This document shows, piece by piece, positions 24,771 through 35,655 of a stretch of DNA of 64,000 bases; positions within the stretch are counted from its first letter, which is position 1; each line of letters starts with the position of its first letter. A program made the position numbers and the translations under genes. Source of the stretch: Eubacteriaceae bacterium (GTDB lineage: Bacteria; Bacillota; Clostridia; Eubacteriales; Anaerofustaceae). The notes beneath the pieces are model-generated. The model did no database searches and was not told the DNA's origin. It worked only from the letters and a program-made list of their open reading frames with translations. The stretch lies in the NCBI GenBank assembly GCA_017531485.1, contig JAFXKY010000001.1, positions 1-64,000 of the forward strand, read 5' to 3'.

Positions 24771-27700
24771 CTATTTGCTCAGCGCCGACGGCTTATTATT
24801 CGCAAATCTCAAAATCTGTGTCGCATCAAGTGCGTTGATCTTGCCGTCACCCGTCACATCTGCCGCTTTGAAAGGCGCAGTGCCTTCTTCGCATCCTGAC
24901 AGTGACGATGCCTTGTTGTTTGCATATCTCAGGATCTGTGTAGCGTCGAGTGCGTTGACCTTGCCGTCACCGTTTACATCACCGAGAACGTACTCAACAT
25001 ACTCAATAATTTCCTGCTCTTCTGCTGCGCAAACCGTGCATATTCTGTGTCTGAGGCCGTCTTCCGCTTCTGACGCTTCTCTGTCCGTTATCCACTCCCC
25101 GTAAGTGTGGTCCGTAACAGGAATTTCTGTCTGCGCCAATGTCACGGCTCCACATATCATGCAGTGCTTTCCTTCTGTAAGTCCGACACTAGTACACGTT
25201 GCTTCGACAGCCTTATCAACGACTTCAACATGCTCTCCTGCTTTGACAGTAACAGCTTTTTCATCTTTGAATACTGTTCCGTCAAGCTCTGCAGTTGCAT
25301 AATACGTCACGGCCCCGCCAACCGTGCAGTCGCCTTTTATCTGCATTTCAATTTCAGTATCGGACTCATGAACATGAGTTTCGTCATTCTTACATTTCAC
25401 GGTCACTTTACAACTGATGTAATCCATACTCCACTCAAATGTCGCTTTATAATCATGTCCGATTGCCTGAACATACTCTCTGTTACTTACAGTTCCACAC
25501 ACATTGCATGTATATGCAGTATATCCCTGTTCGGTACATGTCGGAAGGACTTTTGACGTTTCTTTATAGTCATGGCTCTTTCCTTCTCCAAGGTCGGTGA
25601 CCTTCGCATCCGTTGCCTTTCCGCAAAGAGCACAGATCTTCCACATGACTTCCGGACTTCCGCATGTCGCTTCCATAGCAACTGTCCACTCAGCATCCGT
25701 ATGCGTACAAGCGGCCCCCGCAACGCTTGACTGTGCTGACACAATTCCTTCCTCCGTCTGAATATCACCGCACACATCGCAGATAAGATAATATCCGTTT
25801 TCGCTGCCAATTCCATACAGCATATCTGGCATTGTATCGTCAAGCTGTCTGAGCACATCTTCAGATACCGCCTGCTTGCTGTATGCGTGATCAGTCTTCG
25901 GAATCGTTTCCGTAAACTCATGTCCGCAGTCCTTGCAGATGCCTTTCATCTCACCTACCTCAAGGCATGTAGCTTCCTTCGTTACAGTAAATGTACCTTC
26001 ATGTCCTTTCGGAGATACTCTTTCCGTTTCGATCTTAGCACATCCTGCCTTGCAATAACGCGTTTGTTCGCCTTCTTCGCTGCATGTGGGATCTTTTGTG
26101 ATTACCCACTCTGTAAATTCATGAGCGATCTTCGGCGTGTAGTTATCTCTGTACTCATCGCCGCAGGTTTCACATGTATGCTTATCATATCCGCGTTCAT
26201 TGCATTTCGCTGCGATCGTTTCGACTTTATAGCTGTGACCTTTTGCGGTGGTATATCCCGTGCCGTACCATTCGTCACAGACCGTACATGAGTGCCTGTA
26301 ATATCCTGCAGAATCACATGTCGCATCTACCCATACTCCGTCGCCTGAGTAAACGTGACCTTCTCCGTCATGAGTCCATGATGAATATATCTTCACATCA
26401 CCGTCGACTGTCATTCCTTCCGTGAATCCTGCCCAGCCGCTGAAAGTATAACCTTTCTTCGCGGGAGTAATGTCCGGAAGAGTCACCGTATCGCCATAGA
26501 ATTTTTCTGACTTGCTGAGTTCTGTCACGCCGTCCTTGTCGTAGAACACCACATTATACATCCTCAGCTTCTTTTCGAATACAGGCTTCGCAGAAATGTC
26601 AACAGACGATGTTGCAGGGATCCTGTCTACCTTGCCGTCGCCGTCAGTATCCCAGCCAACAAGCTCGTATTCGTACTGCGCATCCGCTTTCTTCGAAACG
26701 TGTGGCTGCCTTATAACCTGAGCATTCGTGTAATATTCTCTGCTGAATAACTCTCCGTCCGCATCATAGAAACAAGCCGTGATCCACTCATCCCCGTAAT
26801 ATACCTTGTTGCCGTTGTTCCAGCCGGGGTAAAGATTGTCCCAATGAGCAACATCGATCTGTTCATCTTCCACAAATATTGTTATGTCACTGATGTCCTT
26901 AAACGCATCTGCACGGTTAATTTCAGTACCTTTTTTAATTATAACAGTGTCAAGGGTGACGGGAACTTTACCATTCCATCCATCAGTGAAATATTCCGTA
27001 ACGGTGTGGGAGGGCATTTCTGAAATAAGCAACGCATCTAAGTTTATTGCAGGATACAGCTTGAGATACAAATTTCCACCTACTGATAACTGTTTTAGAG
27101 CATATGCTTCCGACACAGCTCCGTCAGCAATAGTACCTTTACCATTCCAATCACATATCACAGCCGAATTTGAGAATTTTATCACATTATTTCCTGCATA
27201 CAACACTCCATTATCATAGTTCTCTAAGTCAGTGATATATGAAGAATGCAAAAATGCATCATTTGCAATATATTCAATGGATTGCGGCAATATCACATTC
27301 TCAAGATTAGTACACCAATAGAACACCCCGTGATTCAACAATTTCAATTCACCATTTATAACCGCCGATTTCAAATTAATGCAATTACTAAAACAGTATT
27401 CTCCAATATCGCATGAACTATTTATCGTCACATTCTCAAGCATATAGTCAGATGAAAATACTCTGTCATATATTTTTAATATCCCATCAGGTATTGTTAA
27501 ATTTCTGATGCCTCGAATTGATAAAATCTCATATGGATTACCATTAATCTGTGATGGCAAAATGACTGAGTCTGAATTTCCAAAATATCCAATCAATTTA
27601 TATACTTCACCGTCTTTTATAAAACGGAATCCATCCTCCGTATCAATAAAGTCAAATTCTTCACATCCTGCAGCAAATAACTTTTCCCCGTTTGCTCTCA

Positions 27701-30700
27701 CAACAACTTTAGCATTCAATGCGACTCCTCCATTGCGAGAGTCTCCACATGTTATATTTAATAGACTATTATCATATACTTTGAACAATCTGTCACAACC
27801 TGCAAATGCTCCGTCAGCGATTGACGTTATATTTTCGCCTATCGTAATTTCACTTAAATACGAACAATTGTAAAATGTTTCTGTGGATATTTCTTTAACC
27901 CCTTTACCAATTGTCACTTCTCTGAGTGATCCACAGAAACTAAATATTCCTGTACCAATGAATGATACTGAATCCGGAATCTTTATATCTGTAAGATTAT
28001 TGCAAGACCAAAAAGCATTATGGCCAATACTTGTAACAGTTCCCGGAATATCGATCATGCTTAGCGAATCACATGATGAAAACATCGCATTACTAATGGA
28101 CTCCAAGTCCACAGGTAATTCTACGATTTCCAAACTCACACAGTTCGAAAACGCACTACTTCCAATACTCCTTACACTATCGGGAATTTTTATGCTTTTT
28201 AAATTCGAACAGTATGAAAACGCTTGATCTCCAATCATTGTCACACTATCAGGGATAACAATGGATTCCATAGCTGTTTCATAAAATGCAAGCATACCAA
28301 TATTTACCAACCCGTCTGATAAAATAATAGTTTTTAAGTTTTCACAAAACGAGAACGGTCCATAACTCAATTCTTTAACACCTCCAGGAATAACAATGGA
28401 GGTTAATCCGGTGCAATTTTTAAAAGCATATTGATCAATATTTGTGAGGCTTGAAGGAAGCTTTATTTCTGATAAACCTGTACACCCTTCAAACGCAAAA
28501 CCACATATTGTTGTTAAACCATCAGGAAGAACAATATTTGTCATTCCTGTACGATTCTGGAATGCATTTGCCTCTATTATTTTTACTGTTTCCGGAATAA
28601 CGATTTTACCACTAATCCCCGGAGACGCAACTATTGCCCTTGTTAAAGCAAAATCATAAATGACGCCATCAATTGATTTGTAGTACTGATTGCCGGGTTC
28701 AATATTGATTTGTTCAAGATTAATACATCTACTAAACGAATCACCATTTATCGTTCTTACACTATTAGGCAGATTTATTTCTGTTAAAGATAAACAGCCG
28801 TTAAACGCACCCATCGATATATATTCTACACCATCTGATATGGTAACTTGTTCCAAGGATGAACAACCTGAAAAACATGAAACGTCAATCGATTTTACAC
28901 TTGAAGGAATATAAATACTCCTCAATGTTTTACAATCAGCAAACGCCTCGTAGCCGAGAGCTGTTATTCCGTCAGGAACCACTACATTTACCACACCTTG
29001 CATTCTTTTAATTTTATAAGAATACCCATTAACATTTAGAGGTAACGTAACAGTTTCATCATCTCCCAGATAAGACACCAACGTATACTCACCATTTTCG
29101 ATTAAAAACATAAACCCATCAGCTGTTTCCAGGTATGACAACGTATAGCCATTGAGTTCTCCAGACTCAAAATATCCTTCTCCGTATAATACTTCACCAG
29201 TCTTGTTTGTTATCTTTCTCGCATATAATGCAATTTCGCCATAATCATTACTGCCAGGTATCAGAATGAGATTGCTATGGTTGTTTATCACATATGGACC
29301 ACTTGCATACCTGAATACATAATCACCAATTTCACACAGATTTGAGCCTAAAGTAATTTCCTTTAAACTTATACAACTATCAAATGCAGATAAACCAATC
29401 GTTTTTACACTATCTGGAAGTACAATTGATTTAAGATTTGTACAACTACTAAATGCATAATCTCCAATAGATTCAATACTATTAGGCATTTCTACATCTA
29501 ATAATCCACTGCACTGTGCAAACATCCAATTAGGTATGTACGGCACTTTGCTGGGCCATTTTACACTTCGCAAACTTGAACATCCAGACAGAACACTTTC
29601 CTTAATGACTTCTACACTTTCAGGAATTGAAATATTTTTTAGCCTAGAGCAACCGCTAAAACAATTCTCGGATAAAATTCGTAAGCCATGCGACAATTCC
29701 ATTTTTTCCATTTTACTACAATTTACAAATGCAGATCCGCCAATTGATGAAACAGTATCCGGAATACTGAGCGATTCCATTCCCCAACCAGCAAAAGCAT
29801 ATTCTGGAATTTCGTTTGTTCCCGATGCAATTGACAAGTGTCCATAATATCCTGTTGCAGATGAATATGTCACTGTTAAATCATTTACTGAATATTCATC
29901 ATTTTTCCCATAGAAATACACATCATTTGTCAAAGTAAACTTCGCGGTAACTCCATCAAAAACATTTAACTCCACAGCTACAATACTATGTGGAAGATTA
30001 ATCTCCGTAAGATTGTCGAGACCGTAGAAGACACCCTTTTCCAATTCAGTTTCACCCTCATCAATATTGATCGTCTTCAGGCTCTGGGGCACATACGTTC
30101 TGTTTGCCTCATATCCGCCGGCGCCGAACACCCAGCCGATCCAGTTATAATCAGGATCTTCGAATGACAGACCAATAAACGGGAGAGTGATCTCTTCGAG
30201 GTTTCCGCAGTCAGCGAATGCGCCGAGTTCGATGAAGAGTTCCATCTGATTGTCGCTCGGAACTACGATATTCTTCGCCCTGATACCTGCGAATGAATAT
30301 GATCCGATATCTGAAAGGGTTCCCGGAAGGGTAATGTCACCGATTCCCGAATACGCAAACGCATAATCATATATTCCCTTTATCTCACTCGTTTCGCTTA
30401 CAGGAATATGGTCAAGTGACGTACAGCCGTAGAATGAGAACTCGGAGATCTCAATGATCGTATCCGGAAGTGCGATTTCGCTGAGGGATGTGCAGTTATA
30501 GAACGCACCTTCATAAATACCCGTAAGGCGGTTTCCTTCCGCAAATGTCACTTTCTTCAGGTTATGACATTCCGCAAACGCATAGTAATCAATGGATACA
30601 ACGCTCGCAGGAATTGTTATCTCCGCAATGTTCTTCGCATTATAGAATGCCCTGTATCCGAGGGTAAGGATGTTGGCATCTGACGGGAAGTTCACTGCCG

Positions 30701-33700
30701 TAAGTGCCGTGTTTTCGAACGCACCGAAGCCTATCACTTCCACGCTTGACGGCACACTAAGCACACCTTCCATCTTTGCAGGAACAGCAATGAGTTTTCT
30801 GCCGTCCTTGCTCATAAGAAGGCCGTTTTGTGATGAATACCACGCGTTGTCCGCGCTTACTTCAAATTTATCAAGGCTTTCAAGTCCTACAAATGCGTAT
30901 TCACCGATATATCCTACATTTGCGGGAATATATACGCTTGTCAGTCCTGTGTTATAAAATACGTTGCTTCCTATATACAGATCTTCTCCCGCACCTAAGC
31001 TCATGCTTGTCAATGACGAGATATCCCTGAACGCGTTATGATTTATGAGTTTTACGCTGTCGGGGATCGTCACACCTGTAAGCTTACTGCCTGCAAACGC
31101 CTGTTCGGGGATCTCTTTAAGTAAGATACCGTCTTCAAACGTCACATTAATAAGTCCGCTTTCATAGAATACCCTGCTTCCCATCGTCGTAAGTGACTTC
31201 GGAAGTGTAATTGACGCGAGGGATTTAGTCCGTGCAAAAGCGCTCTGTTCGAGCACCTTCAGGTTACTTCCGGGCGCAAACGAAATGCTGTTAAGCGGAG
31301 TATCGGAAAAAGCTTCCCTTCCGATAAATGTGACAGATGCAGGAATCGCGATGCTTTCAAGTTTACTCGTACTGAATGTATACGCCTGAATGCTCGTAAG
31401 TGTATCGGGAAGAATTATGTTCCTCACACTGGTTCCATAGAATGCATGTCCACCGATACCTACAATATCAGCACCGAAGCTGAGGCTTGTAAGGTCCACA
31501 TTTTCAGCACTTCCCGTATATTTTATTACAGATACTTTTCCGCTGTTAAGCTTCGCGTACTGCCAGTCGCCTTCTGTATGTACAGACTGAACGCCTACGT
31601 AGTATCCGGACAGACCTTCATCCCAGTTTTCGTCAAGATACATGGGAAGGAAGTCTCCTGTAAAGTACAGTTTCAGGTTTTCAGCACCGTGGAAAGCAAA
31701 GCTTCCTATATGTTCCGTTCCAACAGGGAGAGTAAGATTGTCGAGAGATTTACATCCGTAAAATGCAGATCTTCCGATATCAACAAGAGTTTCGGGAACA
31801 GAAATCGTTGCAAGATTTTCACAGAACCGGAATGCATAATTACCGATACTTGTTATCTTCGCATCTGCAAAATCTATACGCTGAAGTTTTCTCATACCTT
31901 CAAATCCGTGAGCCGAAATGCTTGTAAGTGCTGTTCCCTGCTCAAATGTAATACTTGTTATACTACTACAGCCATCAAACAGATAAGCGGGGATAATATC
32001 AAGCTTGCTGTTACGGGCAAACGTTACATTTGTGAGGTTTTCACATCCCTCGAACACTCCCTGAGCCATAGTGGATACATTCGACGGGATACGGAATGAT
32101 GTGAGTCCCGAATTGGTGAAAGCAGCATAGCTGAGTCTCGGAAGTGCCGCATTGTCGCTGATATTTACACTTGTCATACTGTAATCCCCTGAGAATGAGT
32201 ATCTTCCGATCTGCATGATGCTGTCGGGGAATGAGAAATATGTAAGGCGGATGTTCTGAGCAAAACCGTAGTCCTTGATCTCAACAAGGCCGTTTGCGGT
32301 ATTGTATGAATTCACGTTCTGACAATCATAAAAGCCGTATGCTTCAACGAATTCAACAGATGAAGGAATTGTGATATTTGTCAGTTTATATGATCCGTAG
32401 AACGATGCTTCACCGACTGTCCTGACCGTATCGGGAATATTGAACGCTGTCATCTCTTTGCCCGCAGGATATGCAACGATCATATCTTTTGAAGCACTAT
32501 AAACAACACCGTCCGTTGAAACATAATTTTTGTTTCCTTCGCTGACAGTTATTCCAATAAGGTTATGTGATGACGCAAACGCCCCACCACCTAAGTATTC
32601 TACTGACGCAGGAATATTTACATCCGTAAGTCCGCTGTTGCGGAACGCATAGCTTCCGATAGTCCTGAGATTGTCGGGGAGAGTGATCTTTGTAAGGGAT
32701 GAAACTGCCCTATGCAATATTCCGTCATCAAGAGCAAATGCCTTTGAACCGATGCTGTCAAGACTGCTGTTTTCACCGAAAGTTACGCTCTTGAGATTAT
32801 ACGTCTGCTTAAACGCCTCATCGCCGATTATCATTACCGATGACGGTATATCAATACTTTCAATGGGAGTATTGAAAAACGCCTCGCGCCCGATAACCGT
32901 AAGCTTGCTGTTTTCTTCAAATTCAACAGTGGCAATGCCTGACATGGCGAATGCTGATGCATCGATGTTTGAGATATTATCGGGAATGACTATCTCTGTA
33001 AGCGAATGATCCAATGCAAACGCAGATCCGCTTATAGTCGTGAGACCATCTCCGATAGTGACATCTTTCAGTATTTCACAGCTTGAAAACGCGGATATAC
33101 CTATGCTCGTTACTGTATCCGGAATATTTAACTTTTCCAACATACTGCTTTGGAAAGCATTATTTCCGATAGTCACTACCTTATTAAGGTTTACTGATGA
33201 ATTCCTCGTATACCCAAACGCACAGTTTCCCACGGTTCGCACTGAATCAGGCACTGTATATGTTCCTTTCAGACCCGCAGGATATGCAACAAGTGTCGTG
33301 CCTGTTTTATTAAACAATACTCCGTCTTTCGACGCGAAATGATCGTTTCCGCCTCTGACGGTAATTGCTGTAAGCGATGTGGTTCCGAAAAGTGCTGATC
33401 CGTTCATTGAACGGAGATTTTTCGGCACTTCAAATCGCATAAGTCTGCTGCATCCTGTAAATGCATAATCTCCTACTGTCGTAAGTTTGCTGTCGCCGTC
33501 GAACAATACTGCAGAAAGCCTTGCATTCTGCGCAAAAGCATTCTTTCCTATTGTCGTTACAGTTTCCGGAATGCGAATCTCAAGAAGATTTGTACATCCC
33601 GAAAAAGCATTTTCGTTTATTACCTTCAGTTTCTGCGGAAGGTTGATATTTCTCAGGCGGCTTTCTCCGGAAAACGCTCCGACACCTATTGAACTGACCA

Positions 33701-35348
33701 CCTTTCCGTCGATCTTATCGGGGATAGTAATGAATCTGCGGTGTCCCGTATATGAACGGATCTCTACGCTTCCGTCATCAAGTGTCACACATGTATACGG
33801 CACGCTGTCATCTTCATTCGCCCATTTTGCATAAAGCGTCAGGTCCGTTGAGAATACGTCTTCGCACCACTGAAGTTCTTCAGTACACTGCTCATCATAA
33901 TACCATCCGTCAAACACCGCATAAAGTCTTTCAGGCTCAGGAATGTCCTGAAGGGTATGTTCCCTGATAAATATCTGCTTGGTATTTTCGAGTTCGTCCG
34001 TCTGCATGTTGAACGTAACGGTTCCCTTTTCTTCTATAAGAAGTGCACTTGCATCGATGGCTCCGTAACCGTACATCCAGTCTTCACCGGGGCTTCCGAT
34101 GTCATATGCAGATGCATACAATACTTCCTTTACATAATCAACAGTCACATACTTATTCTGCTGTTCCATAAGCGCAAGTGTACCGGCAACTGCAGGAGAA
34201 GCGAGAGATGTTCCGTGCATATTGCCGTAAACACCGTCTTTGAGTGTGGTATATGTAGTTCCGGGGGCCACGATCTGAACGTTGTCACCGTAGTTTGAGT
34301 AATCCGCAAGCTCCCAGCTATCCTGTTTAAGTGCACCGACGCCGATTACGTTTTCATCAGCTGCCGGCCACGTAAGCCTTGTTGACGCTTCGTTTCCTGC
34401 CGCCGCAACCATAATAATATCGTTGTCGATTCCGAGGTGTGTCGCTTCCGCAAACGGGTTAACCGGTTCAGTAGTTCCGAATGACATATTTACTACATCT
34501 GCCTGCCTTTCAATGGCATAATAAAGCCCGAACACGAGGTCTGACGTTCTTGCAAATGTTCCGTTAGCATCACACTCTGCCTTGATTACAAGAAGCTGTG
34601 CATTCGGTGCAATACCCGTAATGCCGCTTCCGTTCATTCCTGCTGCAATAACGCCCGCAACTGCAGTACCATGCCCTTGCTCGTCCTCAATAAGAGAATA
34701 ATCGTATGTTCCGTTTTCCGTCGTATAGTCTTTCAGGACCTTATCTTCCGTTGCGTTGTATGAATATTCGCTGATTTTTCCCGCAAACTCCGGATGATCC
34801 GTGTCAATACCCGTATCGATAACGGCTACCGTCACGTTATTACCCATATAGTTCGACCATACCGTATCCATATTCATATAATTGAGGTATGTCTGCATCG
34901 GGTACAGTTCATCCGAAACCGTATATCTCGATGCCTGCGGAAGTCTTTCCGAAATGATCTCGTCAGAAATCTCATCAACATCAGCTATATCTGCCTTATA
35001 GTCGATGGAGAATTCCGAAAGCATTTTCTTGTTGTTTTCGTCCTCATAAATGTCATGTACAGTCAGACCGTCTTTGAGAGTAAGAGTTGCAAAACTTCCG
35101 TCATCAGTAATTCGGAGCGTTGCATCCAGCTTTCTTGCAAGGCTTTCCGCCCTGCCTTTTGACGTGCGATATAAAACAATGGTGCTTTCGTCGTAATCTC
35201 CCGCACGCGTGTCAAGCTCCGTAAGAGCTGACTCACGAATTCCGTCAAGCCTTATGTCGTTGATGACATATGCTCCGAACAGGAGAGTACATAAAAGCAC
35301 CACCGTGAATATAAAACCTATTTTCTTTACCGATCTCTTGTCTGTCAT
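24771..35348 (-). CDS. Giant secreted subtilase with BspA-type LRR array and dockerin
   Basis: 3,525 residues from the ATG that follows GCGGAGG; an upstream TTG has no spacing. An N-terminal membrane/signal segment (9-29) and a propeptide-like region are followed by an S8 subtilase domain (about 165-450): Asp178 (VIDTGIDTDH), His226 (GHGTAVAG), Asn319 (AAAGNE) and Ser381 (GTSLASP), all intact. Then come an InlB-like repeat (LYAKW), more than 2,000 residues of LRR_5/BspA repeats (LPDTITxIGxxAF type), two further InlB-like units, a Cys/His-rich region with many CxxC pairs (TCETCGDEY), and a C-terminal type I dockerin (DVNGDGKVNALDATQILRY, DVTGDGKINALDATQILRF). Likely a surface or cohesin-docked protease that binds host or food protein. 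AT-richness rises between about 27 and 30 kb, inside the LRR array. Confidence 0.92.
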   Translation of the reverse strand: MTDKRSVKKIGFIFTVVLLCTLLFGAYVINDIRLDGIRESALTELDTRAGDYDESTIVLYRTSKGRAESLARKLDATLRITDDGSFATLTLKDGLTVHDIYEDENNKKMLSEFSIDYKADIADVDEISDEIISERLPQASRYTVSDELYPMQTYLNYMNMDTVWSNYMGNNVTVAVIDTGIDTDHPEFAGKISEYSYNATEDKVLKDYTTENGTYDYSLIEDEQGHGTAVAGVIAAGMNGSGITGIAPNAQLLVIKAECDANGTFARTSDLVFGLYYAIERQADVVNMSFGTTEPVNPFAEATHLGIDNDIIMVAAAGNEASTRLTWPAADENVIGVGALKQDSWELADYSNYGDNVQIVAPGTTYTTLKDGVYGNMHGTSLASPAVAGTLALMEQQNKYVTVDYVKEVLYASAYDIGSPGEDWMYGYGAIDASALLIEEKGTVTFNMQTDELENTKQIFIREHTLQDIPEPERLYAVFDGWYYDEQCTEELQWCEDVFSTDLTLYAKWANEDDSVPYTCVTLDDGSVEIRSYTGHRRFITIPDKIDGKVVSSIGVGAFSGESRLRNINLPQKLKVINENAFSGCTNLLEIRIPETVTTIGKNAFAQNARLSAVLFDGDSKLTTVGDYAFTGCSRLMRFEVPKNLRSMNGSALFGTTSLTAITVRGGNDHFASKDGVLFNKTGTTLVAYPAGLKGTYTVPDSVRTVGNCAFGYTRNSSVNLNKVVTIGNNAFQSSMLEKLNIPDTVTSIGISAFSSCEILKDVTIGDGLTTISGSAFALDHSLTEIVIPDNISNIDASAFAMSGIATVEFEENSKLTVIGREAFFNTPIESIDIPSSVMIIGDEAFKQTYNLKSVTFGENSSLDSIGSKAFALDDGILHRAVSSLTKITLPDNLRTIGSYAFRNSGLTDVNIPASVEYLGGGAFASSHNLIGITVSEGNKNYVSTDGVVYSASKDMIVAYPAGKEMTAFNIPDTVRTVGEASFYGSYKLTNITIPSSVEFVEAYGFYDCQNVNSYNTANGLVEIKDYGFAQNIRLTYFSFPDSIMQIGRYSFSGDYSMTSVNISDNAALPRLSYAAFTNSGLTSFRIPSNVSTMAQGVFEGCENLTNVTFARNSKLDIIPAYLFDGCSSITSITFEQGTALTSISAHGFEGMRKLQRIDFADAKITSIGNYAFRFCENLATISVPETLVDIGRSAFYGCKSLDNLTLPVGTEHIGSFAFHGAENLKLYFTGDFLPMYLDENWDEGLSGYYVGVQSVHTEGDWQYAKLNSGKVSVIKYTGSAENVDLTSLSFGADIVGIGGHAFYGTSVRNIILPDTLTSIQAYTFSTSKLESIAIPASVTFIGREAFSDTPLNSISFAPGSNLKVLEQSAFARTKSLASITLPKSLTTMGSRVFYESGLINVTFEDGILLKEIPEQAFAGSKLTGVTIPDSVKLINHNAFRDISSLTSMSLGAGEDLYIGSNVFYNTGLTSVYIPANVGYIGEYAFVGLESLDKFEVSADNAWYSSQNGLLMSKDGRKLIAVPAKMEGVLSVPSSVEVIGFGAFENTALTAVNFPSDANILTLGYRAFYNAKNIAEITIPASVVSIDYYAFAECHNLKKVTFAEGNRLTGIYEGAFYNCTSLSEIALPDTIIEISEFSFYGCTSLDHIPVSETSEIKGIYDYAFAYSGIGDITLPGTLSDIGSYSFAGIRAKNIVVPSDNQMELFIELGAFADCGNLEEITLPFIGLSFEDPDYNWIGWVFGAGGYEANRTYVPQSLKTINIDEGETELEKGVFYGLDNLTEINLPHSIVAVELNVFDGVTAKFTLTNDVYFYGKNDEYSVNDLTVTYSSATGYYGHLSIASGTNEIPEYAFAGWGMESLSIPDTVSSIGGSAFVNCSKMEKMELSHGLRILSENCFSGCSRLKNISIPESVEVIKESVLSGCSSLRSVKWPSKVPYIPNWMFAQCSGLLDVEMPNSIESIGDYAFSSCTNLKSIVLPDSVKTIGLSAFDSCISLKEITLGSNLCEIGDYVFRYASGPYVINNHSNLILIPGSNDYGEIALYARKITNKTGEVLYGEGYFESGELNGYTLSYLETADGFMFLIENGEYTLVSYLGDDETVTLPLNVNGYSYKIKRMQGVVNVVVPDGITALGYEAFADCKTLRSIYIPSSVKSIDVSCFSGCSSLEQVTISDGVEYISMGAFNGCLSLTEINLPNSVRTINGDSFSRCINLEQINIEPGNQYYKSIDGVIYDFALTRAIVASPGISGKIVIPETVKIIEANAFQNRTGMTNIVLPDGLTTICGFAFEGCTGLSEIKLPSSLTNIDQYAFKNCTGLTSIVIPGGVKELSYGPFSFCENLKTIILSDGLVNIGMLAFYETAMESIVIPDSVTMIGDQAFSYCSNLKSIKIPDSVRSIGSSAFSNCVSLEIVELPVDLESISNAMFSSCDSLSMIDIPGTVTSIGHNAFWSCNNLTDIKIPDSVSFIGTGIFSFCGSLREVTIGKGVKEISTETFYNCSYLSEITIGENITSIADGAFAGCDRLFKVYDNSLLNITCGDSRNGGVALNAKVVVRANGEKLFAAGCEEFDFIDTEDGFRFIKDGEVYKLIGYFGNSDSVILPSQINGNPYEILSIRGIRNLTIPDGILKIYDRVFSSDYMLENVTINSSCDIGEYCFSNCINLKSAVINGELKLLNHGVFYWCTNLENVILPQSIEYIANDAFLHSSYITDLENYDNGVLYAGNNVIKFSNSAVICDWNGKGTIADGAVSEAYALKQLSVGGNLYLKLYPAINLDALLISEMPSHTVTEYFTDGWNGKVPVTLDTVIIKKGTEINRADAFKDISDITIFVEDEQIDVAHWDNLYPGWNNGNKVYYGDEWITACFYDADGELFSREYYTNAQVIRQPHVSKKADAQYEYELVGWDTDGDGKVDRIPATSSVDISAKPVFEKKLRMYNVVFYDKDGVTELSKSEKFYGDTVTLPDITPAKKGYTFSGWAGFTEGMTVDGDVKIYSSWTHDGEGHVYSGDGVWVDATCDSAGYYRHSCTVCDEWYGTGYTTAKGHSYKVETIAAKCNERGYDKHTCETCGDEYRDNYTPKIAHEFTEWVITKDPTCSEEGEQTRYCKAGCAKIETERVSPKGHEGTFTVTKEATCLEVGEMKGICKDCGHEFTETIPKTDHAYSKQAVSEDVLRQLDDTMPDMLYGIGSENGYYLICDVCGDIQTEEGIVSAQSSVAGAACTHTDAEWTVAMEATCGSPEVMWKICALCGKATDAKVTDLGEGKSHDYKETSKVLPTCTEQGYTAYTCNVCGTVSNREYVQAIGHDYKATFEWSMDYISCKVTVKCKNDETHVHESDTEIEMQIKGDCTVGGAVTYYATAELDGTVFKDEKAVTVKAGEHVEVVDKAVEATCTSVGLTEGKHCMICGAVTLAQTEIPVTDHTYGEWITDREASEAEDGLRHRICTVCAAEEQEIIEYVEYVLGDVNGDGKVNALDATQILRYANNKASSLSGCEEGTAPFKAADVTGDGKINALDATQILRFANNKPSALSK

Positions 35349-35418
35349 TTTATCCTCCGCTTGATTCAAGTAATTAACACATCATTATATTGCTAAAATT
35401 ATTATATCTGTAAATTGG

Positions 35419-35448
35419 ATTATACACCCGCCTTCACTTTAATTGCAA
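35419..35448 (-). promoter_or_regulatory. Promoter of the giant subtilase gene
   Basis: On the minus strand TTGCAA (35443-35448) and TATAAT (35419-35424) are separated by 18 bp, about 70 bases before the ATG. Confidence 0.5.
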
Positions 35449-35515
35449 CAATAAATGTATATTTTGCGAATATTTTGTAAATATCCCATATGTTAATCAA
35501 CTTTTGAAGGAATAC

Positions 35516-35594
35516 AAAAAAATCCCCCTTTCTCGTTTTCAAGGAGTTGTTCTCCTCTAATATAAGCACCGAGAAAGGGGAGATTTTAAGTGTT
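35516..35594 (-). repeat. RHS cassette-border hairpin element, long form (copy B)
   Basis: Arms AAAATCCCCCTTTCTCG and CGAGAAAGGGGAGATTTT enclose the inner repeat AAGGAG / CTCCT. Much of the copy at 12.0 kb is matched, including GTTCTCCTCT, GCACCGAGAAAGGGG and the outer AAGTGT. It lies after the immunity gene that closes the right-hand RHS region, with no RHS core beyond it. On the minus strand it could also act as a terminator (T-run after the stem). Confidence 0.65.
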
Positions 35595-35655
35595 AATACA
35601 TTTAAAATGTAAATTGAAATAATGATTTTTTAAACAAAGATTTTTCCAAGAAGAT

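Noticed and set aside
27000-34000. Regular repeats suggesting a CRISPR or tandem array
   Set aside because: The periodicity is that of LRR codons with varied bases. There are no identical direct repeats with unique spacers.
24771-35348. Many plus-strand frames opposite the giant LRR gene
   Set aside because: They repeat with the LRR period and are antisense shadows of the repeat; none has a proper start or family match.
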